Source of the DNA: Streptomyces sp. NBC_00440 | GTDB lineage: Bacteria; Actinomycetota; Actinomycetes; Streptomycetales; Streptomycetaceae | Length of the DNA: 64,000 bases | Assembly (NCBI RefSeq): GCF_036014215.1 | Contig: NZ_CP107921.1 | Coordinates: forward strand, 1,225,501-1,289,500 | Direction: 5' to 3' | Shown here: positions 53,984-62,905 of the stretch, one piece after another | Numbering within the stretch: the stretch's first letter is position 1 | How the letters are laid out: every line of letters begins with the position of its first letter | Translations under genes and position numbers: made by a program | The notes under the pieces: model-generated | Database searches by the model: none | Told to the model about the DNA's origin: nothing | What the model saw: the letters and a program-made list of their open reading frames with translations, nothing else

Positions 53984-54940
53984 TCAGTCCTTGGCCACGG
54001 CGCGCAGCCGGTCCACCACGTCGGCCCGCAGATCCGCGGGGTCCAGCACGATCACGTCGGGGCCGAACTCCACCAGCCAGGCGTCCAGGCCGTGTCCGTA
54101 CGGAATCTCCAACTCGTCCCATCCGTCGCCGAGTTCCCGGACGGCGGTGGCGCGCGAGCGCAGCGGGTAACCGGCGCCGGAGCGCAGCCTGATCCGAGCG
54201 CTGCGGGTCGCCGTCTCGCCCGCCCAGGTCTCCACCGTCTCGCGTACGGTCACCACGTCCGGCACGTCGGCGGTGAACGCACCGGGCCTGGCACGGACTT
54301 TGCCGGTGATACGGGAGAGCCGGAACACCCGCTCGGCGCCGCGCTCACGGTCCCAGCCCGCGAGATACCAGTGGCCGCGCCAGCACTCCAGCGTCCAGGG
54401 TTCGACCTGACGGGCCTCGGGGCGGGCCGCGTTGGCCTTGCGGTAGTCGAAGACGACCGGGCGGCGGTCGCGGCAGGCCAGCATCAGCGGCTCGAACGCG
54501 GCCTCGTGCACCGGGATGCGCGGTTCCAGGGCGCCGTGCTGCACGGCGTACGGGTCCTCGGCCTCGGGCATTCCGGCGGCCCGGAGTTTCTGCAGGGCGC
54601 CGCTGGCCGCGCCGGCCAGCCGCGCCTGCTGCCAGACCTTGGCGGCCAGTCCGAGCGCCGCGGCCTCCTCGGCGTCGAGTGCGACCGGCGGAAGCCTGTT
54701 GCTGTCGCGGCGCGCCAGGTATCCGGCGTCCCCGTCCAGACTCTCGACCGTCTCGATGACCAGGCCGAGTTCACGCAGATCGTCCTTGTCCCGTTCGAAC
54801 ATCCGGTTGAAGGACTCGTCCGACCCCGCTTCCAGATACGCCTCGATGGACCCCCGCAGTTCACGCTTGCTGAGGGGTCGCCTGGTTCCGAGCAGGCACA
54901 GCGCCAGATTCATGAGCCGCTCGGCCTTGGCAATCGCCAT
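53984..54940 (-). CDS. pafB: WYL-domain transcription factor PafB
   Basis: 318 residues. The N-terminal helix-turn-helix is LALCLLGTRRPLSKRELRGS to SFNRMFERDKDDLRELGLVI. The WYL domain carries the eponymous motif RGHWYLAGWDRERGAERVF with preceding VFDYRKANAARPEARQVEPW, and a WCX domain ends the protein. It partners PafC as activator of the mycobacterial-type DNA-damage response. It sits downstream of the FKBP genes and pafA, behind a strong terminator, so it has its own promoter in the 54941-55062 gap. Confidence 0.93.
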   Translation of the reverse strand: MAIAKAERLMNLALCLLGTRRPLSKRELRGSIEAYLEAGSDESFNRMFERDKDDLRELGLVIETVESLDGDAGYLARRDSNRLPPVALDAEEAAALGLAAKVWQQARLAGAASGALQKLRAAGMPEAEDPYAVQHGALEPRIPVHEAAFEPLMLACRDRRPVVFDYRKANAARPEARQVEPWTLECWRGHWYLAGWDRERGAERVFRLSRITGKVRARPGAFTADVPDVVTVRETVETWAGETATRSARIRLRSGAGYPLRSRATAVRELGDGWDELEIPYGHGLDAWLVEFGPDVIVLDPADLRADVVDRLRAVAKD

Positions 54941-55062
54941 CGACGCCCTCTCTGGGGTCCGGAAGTGTCCGCCGGGGCGATTCCCCGGGAAGAACGCAGC
55001 ACGTGGAACGCGGGACGTTCCACGACCGCCGACCGTACCGCTCCCGGGTGCCCGGTCAAAAG

Positions 55063-55096
55063 CCGAGGGTCCATGCCGGCAGGCATGGACCCTCGG
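55063..55096. terminator. Strong terminator after the FKBP gene
   Basis: A perfect 15-bp stem, CCGAGGGTCCATGCC (55063-55077) and its complement (55082-55096), with loop GGCA, 16 bases past the FKBP stop on the minus strand. Confidence 0.92.
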
Positions 55097-55112
55097 AAAC
55101 GATCAGTTCCGG

Positions 55113-55484
55113 TCAGACAGCGACCAGGTCACAGACGAAGATCAGCGTCTCGCCCGGCTTGATACGACCGCCGGCGCCCTGGTCTCCGTACGCGAGGTGC
55201 GCGGGGATGGTCAGCTGACGGCGGCCGCCGACCTTCATGCCCTGGACACCCTGGTCCCAGCCGGAGATGACCTGGCCGACGCCGAGCTGGAACTCCAGCG
55301 GGGTGCCGCGGTTCCAGCTCGCGTCGAACTCCTCACCGGTGGAGAAGGCCACACCCACGTAGTGGACCTTGACCTTGTCCCCGGCCTTGGCGACGGCGCC
55401 GTCGCCCTCCCAGATCTCCTTGATCTCCAGCTCGGCCGGCGGCTCGCCGCCCGGGAAGTCGACCTCGGGCTTGTCGATGCTCAC
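55113..55484 (-). CDS. FKBP-type peptidyl-prolyl isomerase (cytoplasmic)
   Basis: 123 residues, no signal peptide. One complete FKBP domain: VKVHYVGVAFSTGEEFDASW, PLEFQLGVGQVISGWDQGVQ, RRQLTIPAHLAYGDQGAGGR, ETLIFVCDLVAV, with the conserved Tyr, Phe, Trp and Tyr of the active pocket. It speeds proline isomerisation during folding. It follows the double-FKBP lipoprotein gene by 42 bases on the same strand. Confidence 0.95.
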   Translation of the reverse strand: MSIDKPEVDFPGGEPPAELEIKEIWEGDGAVAKAGDKVKVHYVGVAFSTGEEFDASWNRGTPLEFQLGVGQVISGWDQGVQGMKVGGRRQLTIPAHLAYGDQGAGGRIKPGETLIFVCDLVAV

Positions 55485-55526
55485 GTAATTGCTCCTACTT
55501 CTTGGTACTGGGCAACCGGGACAGTC

Positions 55527-56528
55527 TTACACTGCCGCCAGAATGTCGACGACGAAGACCAGCGTCGACTTGGCCGGCAGGGTCGTGCCCTGGGCCTTGT
55601 CGCCGTACGCCAGCGACGGCGGGATCACCAGCAGGACCCGGCTGCCGACCTTCTTGCCGACGATTCCCTGGTCCCAGCCCTTGATGACGGCGCCCTCACC
55701 GATGGCCGTCTGGAACGGCGTGCCGCTCTTCCAGGACGAGTCGAACAGGGTCGCGGTGGACTTGCCCTCGTTGGGCTTCCAGGCAGCACCGCTGTACTGC
55801 ATGTAGACGGTCTGGCCCTTCTTGACCGTGGCGCCCTTGCCCTGGATCAGCTCCTTGTCGACCAGCTTCGTCGGCGGGTCGCTCTTCGGTACGGAGATGG
55901 TGGCGGGCGCTTCCTTGTCCGCCTTGACCTGGGGCAGGTCGGAGGAGGTGGGGGCCTGGGTGCCCTCGACCTTCTTCGGGATCACCTTCTTGATGTCCAG
56001 CGCGAAGACCAGGGTGTCCTTGCCGGTGACACCGAGCTGCTGCTGACCCTGGCTGCCGAAGGCCGCGCTGGGCGGAGCGACGACCAGGACCCGGCTGCCG
56101 ATCTTCTGGCCGGTGACGGCGTCGGCGAAGGCCGGGATGATCGTCTTGGAACCGGCGGTGATGAGCTGCGGGGCGCCGCCCTTGTCGAACGAGCTGCCGA
56201 TGTCCTTGCCGCTCTTCCAGACCTTGCCGGTGAAGTCGGCCATCACCAGGTCGTTCTTCTTGACCACGGCGCCACTGCCTTCGGAGACAGTGTGGATGAC
56301 GAACTTGCCGCTCGGGTCCTTCTTGGGGACCGTGATGGTCGCCTTCTTGCCCGCGCCGCCCGAGACCGTCGGCAGGGGGGACGCCGAATCGACCGGCTTG
56401 GGCACGGCCGTGGCCGCGGACTGGTCTGGCGGTGAGGACGAGTCATCCGTCTTCTTGGAGGACCCACCTCCGCAGGCGGTCAGTACCAGGGCCGGCACGA
56501 TGAGCAAGGCAGCAAAACGGCGTCGCAC
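55527..56528 (-). CDS. Lipoprotein with two FKBP-type isomerase domains
   Basis: 333 residues from the GTG at 56528 (GAGGA five bases upstream); an ATG at 56567 is the alternative. A lipoprotein signal peptide ends in VPALVLTACGGGSS, so the mature protein is anchored outside. A Ser/Pro linker leads to a first FKBP-like domain (VKKNDLVMADFTGKVWKSGK, VVAPPSAAFGSQGQQ) and a second (VYMQYSGAAWKPNEGKSTAT, GWDQGIVGKKVGSRVLLV, IPPSLAYGDKAQGTTL). Domain 1 lacks several pocket aromatics and may only bind; domain 2 looks active. Likely folds exported proteins. Confidence 0.92.
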   Translation of the reverse strand: MRRRFAALLIVPALVLTACGGGSSKKTDDSSSPPDQSAATAVPKPVDSASPLPTVSGGAGKKATITVPKKDPSGKFVIHTVSEGSGAVVKKNDLVMADFTGKVWKSGKDIGSSFDKGGAPQLITAGSKTIIPAFADAVTGQKIGSRVLVVAPPSAAFGSQGQQQLGVTGKDTLVFALDIKKVIPKKVEGTQAPTSSDLPQVKADKEAPATISVPKSDPPTKLVDKELIQGKGATVKKGQTVYMQYSGAAWKPNEGKSTATLFDSSWKSGTPFQTAIGEGAVIKGWDQGIVGKKVGSRVLLVIPPSLAYGDKAQGTTLPAKSTLVFVVDILAAV

Positions 56529-56605
56529 AGTGGTCCTCGGGGTAGTGGGGGTGTCAGTGGCCGCCACTCTACGACTCCGCGTCCCCCATGTGGGCTCACG
56601 GCATG

Positions 56606-56645
56606 CGCGAGGGCCCCGTGCACTGATGTGTACGGGGCCCTCGCG
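56606..56645. terminator. Strong terminator after pafA
   Basis: CGCGAGGGCCCCGT (56606-56619) pairs with ACGGGGCCCTCGCG (56632-56645), and the stem continues inside. It lies 18 bases past the pafA stop on the minus strand and separates pafA from the FKBP genes. Confidence 0.9.
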
Positions 56646-56663
56646 CGACCGGGGTGAGGACGG

Positions 56664-58025
56664 TCACATCCCGGCGATCAGCTTCTCCACCCTGTCGTCG
56701 ACCGACCGGAAGGGGTCCTTGCAGAGCACGGTGCGCTGCGCCTGGTCGTTGAGCTTGAGATGGACCCAGTCGACGGTGAAGTCCCTGCGCTGCTCCTGGG
56801 CACGGCGGATGAAGTCCCCGCGCAGCCGCGCCCGAGTGGTCTGCGGGGGCACCGACTTGCCCTCGAAGATCTTCAGGTCCTCACAGATGCGCGCGGCCTG
56901 TCCGCGCTTCTCCAGCAGGTAGTACAGCCCGCGCCTGCGGTGGATGTCGTGGTAGGCGAGGTCTATCTGAGCGACCCTCGGATTCGACATGGTCATGTTG
57001 TGCTTGTCCCGGTACCGCTCGATGAGCTTGTACTTCATCACCCAGTCGATCTCGGTGCCGATCCTGTCGAGGTCCTCCTCCTCGATCGCGTCGAGCGTGC
57101 GGCCCCAGAGCTCCAGGACCTGCTCGACCTGGCCCGTACGGATGCCGCGGCGGTCCACGAAGTCCACGGCCTTCTCGTAGTACTCGCGCTGGACTTCGAG
57201 CGCCGAGGCCTCCCGCCCGCTGGCGAGGCGCACCTTGCGCTGGCCCGTGGTGTCGTGGCTGACCTCGCGGATGGCCCTGATCGGGTTCTCCAGGGTCAGA
57301 TCACGCATCACCGTGCCCGCCTCGATCATGCGCAGGACGAGGTCGGTCGCGCCGACCTTCAGCAGCATGGTCGTCTCGGACATGTTCGAGTCACCGACGA
57401 TGACGTGCAGCCTGCGGTAGCGCTCGGCGTCCGCGTGCGGCTCGTCACGGGTGTTGATGATGGGACGGGAACGGGTGGTCGCGGAACTGACGCCCTCCCA
57501 GATGTGCTCCGCCCGCTGGCTCACGCAGAAAACCGCTCCGCGCGGTGTCTGCAACACCTTTCCGGCGCCGCAGAGCAATTGGCGGGTGACGAGGAAGGGG
57601 ATGAGAATGTCCGCGAGCCGCGAGAACTCCCCATGGCGGGCGACGAGATAGTTCTCGTGGCAGCCGTAGGAGTTTCCCGCCGAGTCGGTGTTGTTCTTGA
57701 AGAGATAGACGTCGCCCGCGATTCCCTCCTCGTGCAGGCGGCGTTCGGCGTCGACGAGCAGGCCTTCGAGAATGCGCTCGCCCGCCTTGTCGTGTGTGAC
57801 CAGTTCAGCCACGTTGTCGCATTCGGGAGTTGCGTATTCCGGATGCGATCCCACGTCGAGGTAGAGGCGGGCGCCGTTCCGCAGAAAGACGTTGCTGCTG
57901 CGGCCCCATGACACAACACGGCGGAAGAGGTAGCGCGCCACTTCGTCAGGTGACAGTCGGCGCTGTCCCCTGAATGTGCACGTGACGCCGTACTCGTTCT
58001 CCAGCCCGAAAATGCGGCGGTCCAT
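56664..58025 (-). CDS. pafA: Pup-protein ligase PafA
   Basis: 453 residues, ATG at 58025. PafA joins the C-terminal Glu of Pup to target lysines using ATP. The glutamine-synthetase-like fold begins [18 protein letters not shown] (Glu and Tyr at the ATP/Mg site). [40 protein letters not shown] and [20 protein letters not shown] follow; all recur in its paralogue Dop at 62906. The C-terminal domain closes with [19 protein letters not shown]. The start has no ribosome-binding site and TAATGT lies six bases before the ATG, so it is probably leaderless. The upstream MFS gene ends 9 bases away. Confidence 0.96.
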   Translation of the reverse strand: MDRRIFGLENEYGVTCTFRGQRRLSPDEVARYLFRRVVSWGRSSNVFLRNGARLYLDVGSHPEYATPECDNVAELVTHDKAGERILEGLLVDAERRLHEEGIAGDVYLFKNNTDSAGNSYGCHENYLVARHGEFSRLADILIPFLVTRQLLCGAGKVLQTPRGAVFCVSQRAEHIWEGVSSATTRSRPIINTRDEPHADAERYRRLHVIVGDSNMSETTMLLKVGATDLVLRMIEAGTVMRDLTLENPIRAIREVSHDTTGQRKVRLASGREASALEVQREYYEKAVDFVDRRGIRTGQVEQVLELWGRTLDAIEEEDLDRIGTEIDWVMKYKLIERYRDKHNMTMSNPRVAQIDLAYHDIHRRRGLYYLLEKRGQAARICEDLKIFEGKSVPPQTTRARLRGDFIRRAQEQRRDFTVDWVHLKLNDQAQRTVLCKDPFRSVDDRVEKLIAGM

Positions 58026-58031
58026 GACTGA

Positions 58032-58037
58032 ACATTA
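58032..58037 (-). promoter_or_regulatory. Candidate -10 of a leaderless pafA transcript
   Basis: TAATGT on the minus strand fits the TAnnnT pattern and is followed by six bases and the pafA ATG. Its first three bases are the TAA stop of the MFS gene. The 20 bases before the ATG contain no GGAG-like sequence. The -35 is not clear. Confidence 0.5.
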
Positions 58038-59294
58038 CGCCTGATGGCCTGTCCTGAAACCGGGTTCGACGGCCCCGTTCCGATCATTTTCGGAACCGGC
58101 CACGACGGAGCCGGTACCGCCGGGAGCTGCGAGGACCCGCTGAGTGGCCAGCAGGACGAGCAGCGCGGCGATCCCGCCGCCTCCCGCGGCGGCGAACCCG
58201 GCGGGCGCGCCGCCCGCCTCGACGGCCGGTCCTGCGACAGCCGTACCCAGCGCGGCGCCGACGCCGAAGGTCGTCACCAGCCAGGAGAACGCCTCGGTGA
58301 CCGTGCCGCGCGGGGCATGCCGGTCGACGACGATGAAGGCGCAGGCGATGGCGGGAGCCAGGAAGACACCGGCCACCGTCATCAGTACGGACATCGCGGT
58401 CACCCCGGGCACCAGCATCAGGGGCAGATAACAGAGCGCCAGTGCCCCGACGATGACGCGCAGCCGCTTCTCCGCGGCGCCCGGCCACTGCCGCGCGCCG
58501 TACAGCAGCCCGCCGAAGAGGGCGCCGAGTCCGATCGCCGCCATCAGCACGCCGTACGCCGTGTCGCCGCCGTGCCCGTCGGAGTAGGCGATCGCGGCCA
58601 CCGTGATCGAGCCCAGCGCCAGGCCGACGAAGAAGAACGCCCCGAGGAGTGCGAGCAGCCCGGGCGAGCGCAGGGCGCCCAGCCAGTGGGCCTCGCGGGG
58701 CGCGGAGCGCCAGGTGCGCGAGGGCTCCGACACGACGACGGAGAGCGCCCCGAGCACCCCGAGGGCGTTGACCGCCACCAGCGCGGTCGCCGCCGACCAC
58801 AGCGAGACCGCCAGGGTGATCAGCAGCGGGCCGACCGTGAACATCACCTCCTGGGCCACCGCGTCCATCGCGTACGCGGCGTGCACCCGGTCCTCACGCT
58901 TCAGGACACTGGGCCACAGGGCACGCAGCCCGCCCTCCAGGGGTGGTGTGAAGAGCCCGGCGACCAGCATCGCGATGACGGCGAGCGCGAGCGGACCGGT
59001 GCCGACGACGGCGAAGAGCACCATGCCCAGGGCCGACACCAGCGCCGACGGCAGCATCACCCGGGGCTGTCCGTACAGGTCGACGGCGCGGCCGAGCAGC
59101 GGCTGGCCGACCGCGGTGGCCAGCCCGTAGACGGCGGAGAGCGCCCCCGCGAGCGAGTAGCTGCCGCCTTCGGCGCGGACGAAGAGCACTACGGCGATGG
59201 CGGCTGTCGCGTTCGGCAGCCGGCCGACGAGGGTGCCGGTGAGCAGCCGCGTCACATGCCTGGTGCCGAAGAGTTCCGCGTATCCCGCGGCCAT
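58035..59294 (-). CDS. MFS transporter
   Basis: 419 residues from the ATG at 59294. Twelve predicted helices in two halves, for example LAGALSAVYGLATAVGQPLL, ALVSALGMVLFAVVGTGPLA, GLLALLGAFFFVGLALGSIT and VLMTVAGVFLAPAIACAFIV. The loop after helix 2 (GRAVDLYGQPR) is the MFS motif A equivalent. It is probably a drug or sugar exporter; the divergent LacI regulator with two TACGTA sites suggests control by a sugar-like ligand. It ends 9 bases before pafA, so read-through into pafA is possible. Confidence 0.87.
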   Translation of the reverse strand: MAAGYAELFGTRHVTRLLTGTLVGRLPNATAAIAVVLFVRAEGGSYSLAGALSAVYGLATAVGQPLLGRAVDLYGQPRVMLPSALVSALGMVLFAVVGTGPLALAVIAMLVAGLFTPPLEGGLRALWPSVLKREDRVHAAYAMDAVAQEVMFTVGPLLITLAVSLWSAATALVAVNALGVLGALSVVVSEPSRTWRSAPREAHWLGALRSPGLLALLGAFFFVGLALGSITVAAIAYSDGHGGDTAYGVLMAAIGLGALFGGLLYGARQWPGAAEKRLRVIVGALALCYLPLMLVPGVTAMSVLMTVAGVFLAPAIACAFIVVDRHAPRGTVTEAFSWLVTTFGVGAALGTAVAGPAVEAGGAPAGFAAAGGGGIAALLVLLATQRVLAAPGGTGSVVAGSENDRNGAVEPGFRTGHQA

Positions 59295-59329
59295 GTCCGC
59301 CCCTTGTCTCCCGGCCGCGACCGGAGTGT

Positions 59330-59356
59330 TACGTATAACGTCTGGGCTCATACGTA
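59330..59356. promoter_or_regulatory. Paired TACGTA elements, possible LacI-family operators
   Basis: TACGTA occurs at 59330-59335 and again at 59351-59356, exactly 21 bases (two helical turns) apart, in the divergent promoter region of the MFS and LacI genes. The first is set in GTTACGTATAAC, a weak dyad. Binding by the LacI protein is inferred from position. Confidence 0.45.
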
Positions 59357-59418
59357 CCATGTGCGCAGACCGCTAGTCCAGATGACCGCGGCCGGGAGCA
59401 GGCCGGACGGAGGCCCGA

Positions 59419-60459
59419 GTGGACGCCCGAGCGACGAGCCCGGAACCAGTGGTTCCGGCCCGCCCCACCAGCCGTGACGTGGCCCGCGCCGCAGGTGTCT
59501 CGCAGGCCACCGTCTCGCTGGTCCTCGGCGACAAGTGGCGCGGACGGGTCTCCGAGCGCACGGCGGGGCTGGTCCGCGACGCGGCCGGGCAGCTGGGGTA
59601 CCGGCCGAATCTCGCCGCCCGCGATCTGCGTCTGGGCAGCACCCGGACCGTGCTGCTGGTCGTCCCCGCGCTGACCACCGAGTTCTTCGCCCGCGTCTAC
59701 ACGGGCGCCGCGGCGACAGCGGCCGAGCACGGCTTCGGGGTGGTGCTCTACCCCTCCCCCGACGGCGTGGGGCCGGCCCGGGATCCCTTCGGCTCGGCGC
59801 GGACCGCGCTGGACGGGGTCATCGCCTCGTCGATGGCTGTCGGCGCGCTCGCCGCGATCCAGGAGTCCGGTCTGCCGCTGGTCATGCTGGACAGCGATCC
59901 GGACCAGTCGGGGGCCGCGGCCCATGTGAATCTGGATATCGCGGACGGGATGCGCCAGGTGACGGACCATCTGCTCGCGCTGGGCCACCGCAGATTCGTC
60001 CATCTCGCACCGGCGGTCGACTCCTGGACCTTCGACGTCCGGGCCGCCGCCCTGCGGTCGGCTCTGCGGGGCGCGGAAGTCCGCACCGTCACGGCCCCGC
60101 TGGCGGTGGATGCCGCGCGGCAGGCGGCGGAGGACGCGCTCACCGGCCCCGGTCCCCGGCCGACCGCGGTCATCTGCGACGACGACATCCTGGCCGCGGG
60201 CGCCTGCAAGGCGGCGCGGCGGCTGGGGCTGCGGGTGCCGGAGGATCTCTCCGTCACCGGTTTCGACGATCTGGCGCTCGCGACCGCGATCGAACCGGAG
60301 CTGACGACGGTGGCCCTGCCCGCGGAGCAGATCGGCCGGCGCGGCATGGCGGCCCTGCTCGCCGTGCTCGACGGCCGCAGGCCCGAGGGCGGCGATCTGC
60401 CGGTGGACCTTCTCGTACGCGGCTCGACGGCCCGGGCACCGGCACCGGCGCAGGGCTGA
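59419..60459 (+). CDS. LacI-family transcriptional regulator
   Basis: 346 residues, GTG start. The N-terminal LacI helix-turn-helix is PTSRDVARAAGVSQATVSLV with hinge GYRPNLAARDLRLGSTRTV. The periplasmic-binding-protein-like effector domain follows: LLVVPALTTEFFARVYTGAA, DGVIASSMAVGALAAIQESG, HLLALGHRRFVHLAPAVDSW and LSVTGFDDLALATAIEPELT. It represses or activates in response to a sugar or similar ligand. Divergent from the MFS transporter; its stop is followed by tandem repeats. Confidence 0.92.
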   Translation: MDARATSPEPVVPARPTSRDVARAAGVSQATVSLVLGDKWRGRVSERTAGLVRDAAGQLGYRPNLAARDLRLGSTRTVLLVVPALTTEFFARVYTGAAATAAEHGFGVVLYPSPDGVGPARDPFGSARTALDGVIASSMAVGALAAIQESGLPLVMLDSDPDQSGAAAHVNLDIADGMRQVTDHLLALGHRRFVHLAPAVDSWTFDVRAAALRSALRGAEVRTVTAPLAVDAARQAAEDALTGPGPRPTAVICDDDILAAGACKAARRLGLRVPEDLSVTGFDDLALATAIEPELTTVALPAEQIGRRGMAALLAVLDGRRPEGGDLPVDLLVRGSTARAPAPAQG

Positions 60460-60502
60460 GGACCGGGCAACCGGGACTTGCGGGTGCGAGCCTGCGGAAG
60501 CC

Positions 60503-60630
60503 GGCTCGTGGGCGCCGGCTCACGGGCGTCGGCTCACGGGCGTCGGCTCGTGGGCGCTCTGGCAGCGGGATCTCTGCCAGTGGGCGCTCTGCCTTGTGCG
60601 ATCTCTGCTCGCGGGCGCTCTGCGGAGCCA
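60503..60630. repeat. Two adjacent tandem arrays (14-bp and 15-bp units) after lacI
   Basis: Array 1 (60503-60558) has four 14-base units: GGCTCGTGGGCGCC, GGCTCACGGGCGTC twice, GGCTCGTGGGCGCT. Array 2 starts at 60557 and has 15-16-base units beginning CTCTG at 60557, 60572, 60587, 60603 and 60618. Together they fill most of the gap between lacI and prcA. Confidence 0.88.
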
Positions 60631-60637
60631 CATACGC

Positions 60638-60669
60638 GTGCCCCGGACCGCACAGGCGGACCGGGGCAC
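60638..60669. terminator. Terminator between lacI and prcA
   Basis: GTGCCCCGG plus CCGC (60638-60651) pairs with GCGG plus CCGGGGCAC (60656-60669), interrupted by one A-A mismatch. It lies 25 bases past the prcA stop and also serves the convergent lacI. Confidence 0.85.
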
Positions 60670-60694
60670 AGGCGTAACCGGGCGGCAGCCGGAG

Positions 60695-61441
60695 CTACTC
60701 GTCCTCGTCCGACGGCGCATCCGTCTCGGCGGTCGCGGCGTCGTCCGCATCGAGCAGCCTGGCCAGCTGACGGCCGACGATGCGCTTGAACTTGCGCTGC
60801 TGCGGCCGGGTCCGGTCCAGCACCGCCACTTCGAGGCGCTCGGCGGGGATCTCCCGCTCGCCTCCGTTGGTGTCGCGGGACAGCGCCTGCACGGCCAGCT
60901 TGAGCGCCTCCGCGAGGGTCATCCCCTCGCGGTGCTGCTGGTCCAGGAAGGTGCTGATCGTCTCGGCGTTGCCGCCGACCGCGACCGAGCCGTGCTCATC
61001 CACGATCGATCCGTCGTGCGGCAGCCGGTAGATCTGGTCGCCGTCGGGCTCGGACCCGACCTCGGCGACCACCAGTTCCACCTCGTACGGCTTCTCGGCC
61101 GCGCTGGAGAAGATCGTGCCCAGCGTCTGCGCGTACACATTCGCCAGACCGCGGGCCGTCACGTCGTCGCGGTCGTAGGTGTAGCCCCGCAGATCCGCGT
61201 AGCGCACACCGCCGATCCGCAGATTCTCGTACTCGTTGTACTTGCCGGCGGCCGCGAAGCCGATCCGGTCGTAGATCTCGCTGAACTTGTGCAGCGCACG
61301 GGACGGGTTCTCGCCGACGAAGACGATGCCGTCGGCGTACTGCAGCACGACCAGGCTGCGACCACGGGCGATGCCCTTCCGGGCGTATTCCGCCCGGTCG
61401 GCCATGGCCTGCTGAGGTGAGACATAGAACGGCGTCGACAC
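60695..61441 (-). CDS. prcA: 20S proteasome alpha subunit
   Basis: 248 residues, GTG start. Seven PrcA subunits form each outer ring that gates entry. The N-terminal gating helix ([40 protein letters not shown]) is typical, followed by the alpha fold ([40 protein letters not shown]). The catalytic Thr of beta subunits is absent. The acidic tail ([12 protein letters not shown]) replaces the hydrophobic GYL-type end that docks the Mpa/ARC ATPase in mycobacteria; docking may differ. Ends the pup-prcB-prcA group. Confidence 0.96.
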   Translation of the reverse strand: MSTPFYVSPQQAMADRAEYARKGIARGRSLVVLQYADGIVFVGENPSRALHKFSEIYDRIGFAAAGKYNEYENLRIGGVRYADLRGYTYDRDDVTARGLANVYAQTLGTIFSSAAEKPYEVELVVAEVGSEPDGDQIYRLPHDGSIVDEHGSVAVGGNAETISTFLDQQHREGMTLAEALKLAVQALSRDTNGGEREIPAERLEVAVLDRTRPQQRKFKRIVGRQLARLLDADDAATAETDAPSDEDE

Positions 61442-61487
61442 CGGCTATCCGTCCCTTTCTGTCAGTGACGAGTGCATCGGAAGGGCC

Positions 61488-62333
61488 TCAGAGCAGCTCG
61501 GCGCGCGGGCCGTCGGGCTGTTCGAGACGCCGCGCCAGGATCGAACGGGCGAGCTCGGAGCCCTCCTCATCGGTCAGCCTGCGGCAGCCCTCGTCGGTGA
61601 TGACCGTGACGATCGGATAGATCCGGCGGGCCACGTCGGGCCCCCCGGTCGCCGAGTCGTCGTCGGCCGCGTCGTACAGCGCCTGTACGACCAGGGTGGT
61701 GGCCTGCTGCTCCGTCAGGTCGTCGCGGTAGAGCTTCTTCATGGAGCCGCGCGCGAAGATCGAGCCGGAGCCCGTGGAGGCGTAGCCGCGCTCCTCGGAG
61801 CGGCCGCCCGTGACGTCGTAGGAGAAGATCCGGCCCTCCTCGCGGTCGACGTCGTACCCGGCGAAGAGCGGCACCACGGCGAGGCCCTGCATCGCCATGG
61901 AGAGATTGCCCCGGATCATGGTGGAGAGCCGGTTGGCCTTGCCCTCCAGGGAGAGGGTGGCGCCCTCGACCTTCTCGAAGTGCTCCAGTTCGAGCTGGAA
62001 CAGCTTGACCATTTCGACGGCGAGACCGGCCGTACCCGCGATCCCGACCGCCGAGTACTCGTCGGCCGGGAAGACCTTTTCGATGTCGCGCTGAGCGATC
62101 ATGTTCCCCATGGTCGCGCGCCGGTCTCCGGCGAGGACGACCCCGCCGGGGAAGGTCGCGGCGACGATGGTCGTCCCGTGCGGCGCCTCGACCGGCCCCT
62201 GGGTGGGCGGCAACGGCCGCCTGCCCGGCAGGATTTCCGGCGAGTGGTCGGACAGGAAGTCCATGAACGAGGAGGACCCCGGCGTCAGGAAAGCGGCCGG
62301 CAGACGCCCGGTGCTACGAGGGTTGGCTTCCAC
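61488..62333 (-). CDS. prcB: 20S proteasome beta subunit
   Basis: 281 residues, GTG start with GGAAGGAAA upstream. A 53-residue propeptide ([17 protein letters not shown] is its conserved part) is removed in front of Thr54 in [17 protein letters not shown]; the free Thr is the catalytic nucleophile. Lys and Asp of the site lie in [11 protein letters not shown] region and in [19 protein letters not shown]. Seven subunits form each inner ring. It follows pup by 147 bases and precedes prcA by 46. Confidence 0.97.
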   Translation of the reverse strand: MEANPRSTGRLPAAFLTPGSSSFMDFLSDHSPEILPGRRPLPPTQGPVEAPHGTTIVAATFPGGVVLAGDRRATMGNMIAQRDIEKVFPADEYSAVGIAGTAGLAVEMVKLFQLELEHFEKVEGATLSLEGKANRLSTMIRGNLSMAMQGLAVVPLFAGYDVDREEGRIFSYDVTGGRSEERGYASTGSGSIFARGSMKKLYRDDLTEQQATTLVVQALYDAADDDSATGGPDVARRIYPIVTVITDEGCRRLTDEEGSELARSILARRLEQPDGPRAELL

Positions 62334-62480
62334 GCGTTTCCTTCCGGATGGGCGGCGGCCCGCCTTCTGGAGGCCGGGCCGATCTTGCGGACTGTGAACG
62401 GACCTTACCCGCGCCCGCGCCGGTCATCCGCCCCGGTACGAACGGCTTGCGCCGGCCGCACCGGCCACGGACAACAGGGT

Positions 62481-62699
62481 CTACTCGCCACCCTTTTGAA
62501 CAAATGACCGAACGAAGTCCTCGGCGTTCTCCTCAAGCACGTCGTCGATCTCGTCCAGAACGGAGTCGACGTCGTCCGAGAGCTTCTCCTGGCGCTCCTT
62601 GAGGTCCTCGGAGCCCTGCGCCTCAGGCGCCTGCTCCTCGGTCTCCTCGGTGGAGCGCGTCGCCTTCTGCTGCCCGCCGCCGGTGTCCTTGGTCGCCAT
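62481..62699 (-). CDS. pup: Prokaryotic ubiquitin-like protein Pup, ending in Glu
   Basis: 72 residues, disordered and acidic. The N-terminus (MATKDTGGGQQKATRSTEET) is expected to thread into the proteasome; the middle (LKERQEKLSDDVDSVLDEID) is the helix bound by the ARC/Mpa coiled coil; the end is EDFVRSFVQKGGE. The last codon is GAG (Glu), so PafA can use it directly, whereas mycobacterial Pup ends in Gln and must first be deamidated by Dop. Preceded by GTGAGG. Confidence 0.97.
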   Translation of the reverse strand: MATKDTGGGQQKATRSTEETEEQAPEAQGSEDLKERQEKLSDDVDSVLDEIDDVLEENAEDFVRSFVQKGGE

Positions 62700-62740
62700 C
62701 TACCTCACCCCGCTCGGTTCGATGTTGTTGAAGCTGAAAC

Positions 62741-62773
62741 GGACTGGAACTGACTGGAGCTGACTGGAACGAA
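62741..62773. repeat. 10-bp repeat (3 copies) upstream of pup
   Basis: GGACTGGAAC, TGACTGGAGC and TGACTGGAAC follow one another in the 206-base gap between dop and pup, 42 to 74 bases before the pup start. They could be a slipped repeat or a cluster of binding sites. A minus-strand TAGTGT at 62822-62827 is a possible -10 for pup, unproven. Confidence 0.6.
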
Positions 62774-62905
62774 CGGATCGGCCCGCCCCGGTCAGAAGCA
62801 TGATCGGATCCGCTTGATCAGACACTACAAGCGGGGTCCGACATTGGCCCCGCACTTTCCTCAACGTCCGGGGCCTACCCTGATGATTCCCACCAGCGGG
62901 GCTTT

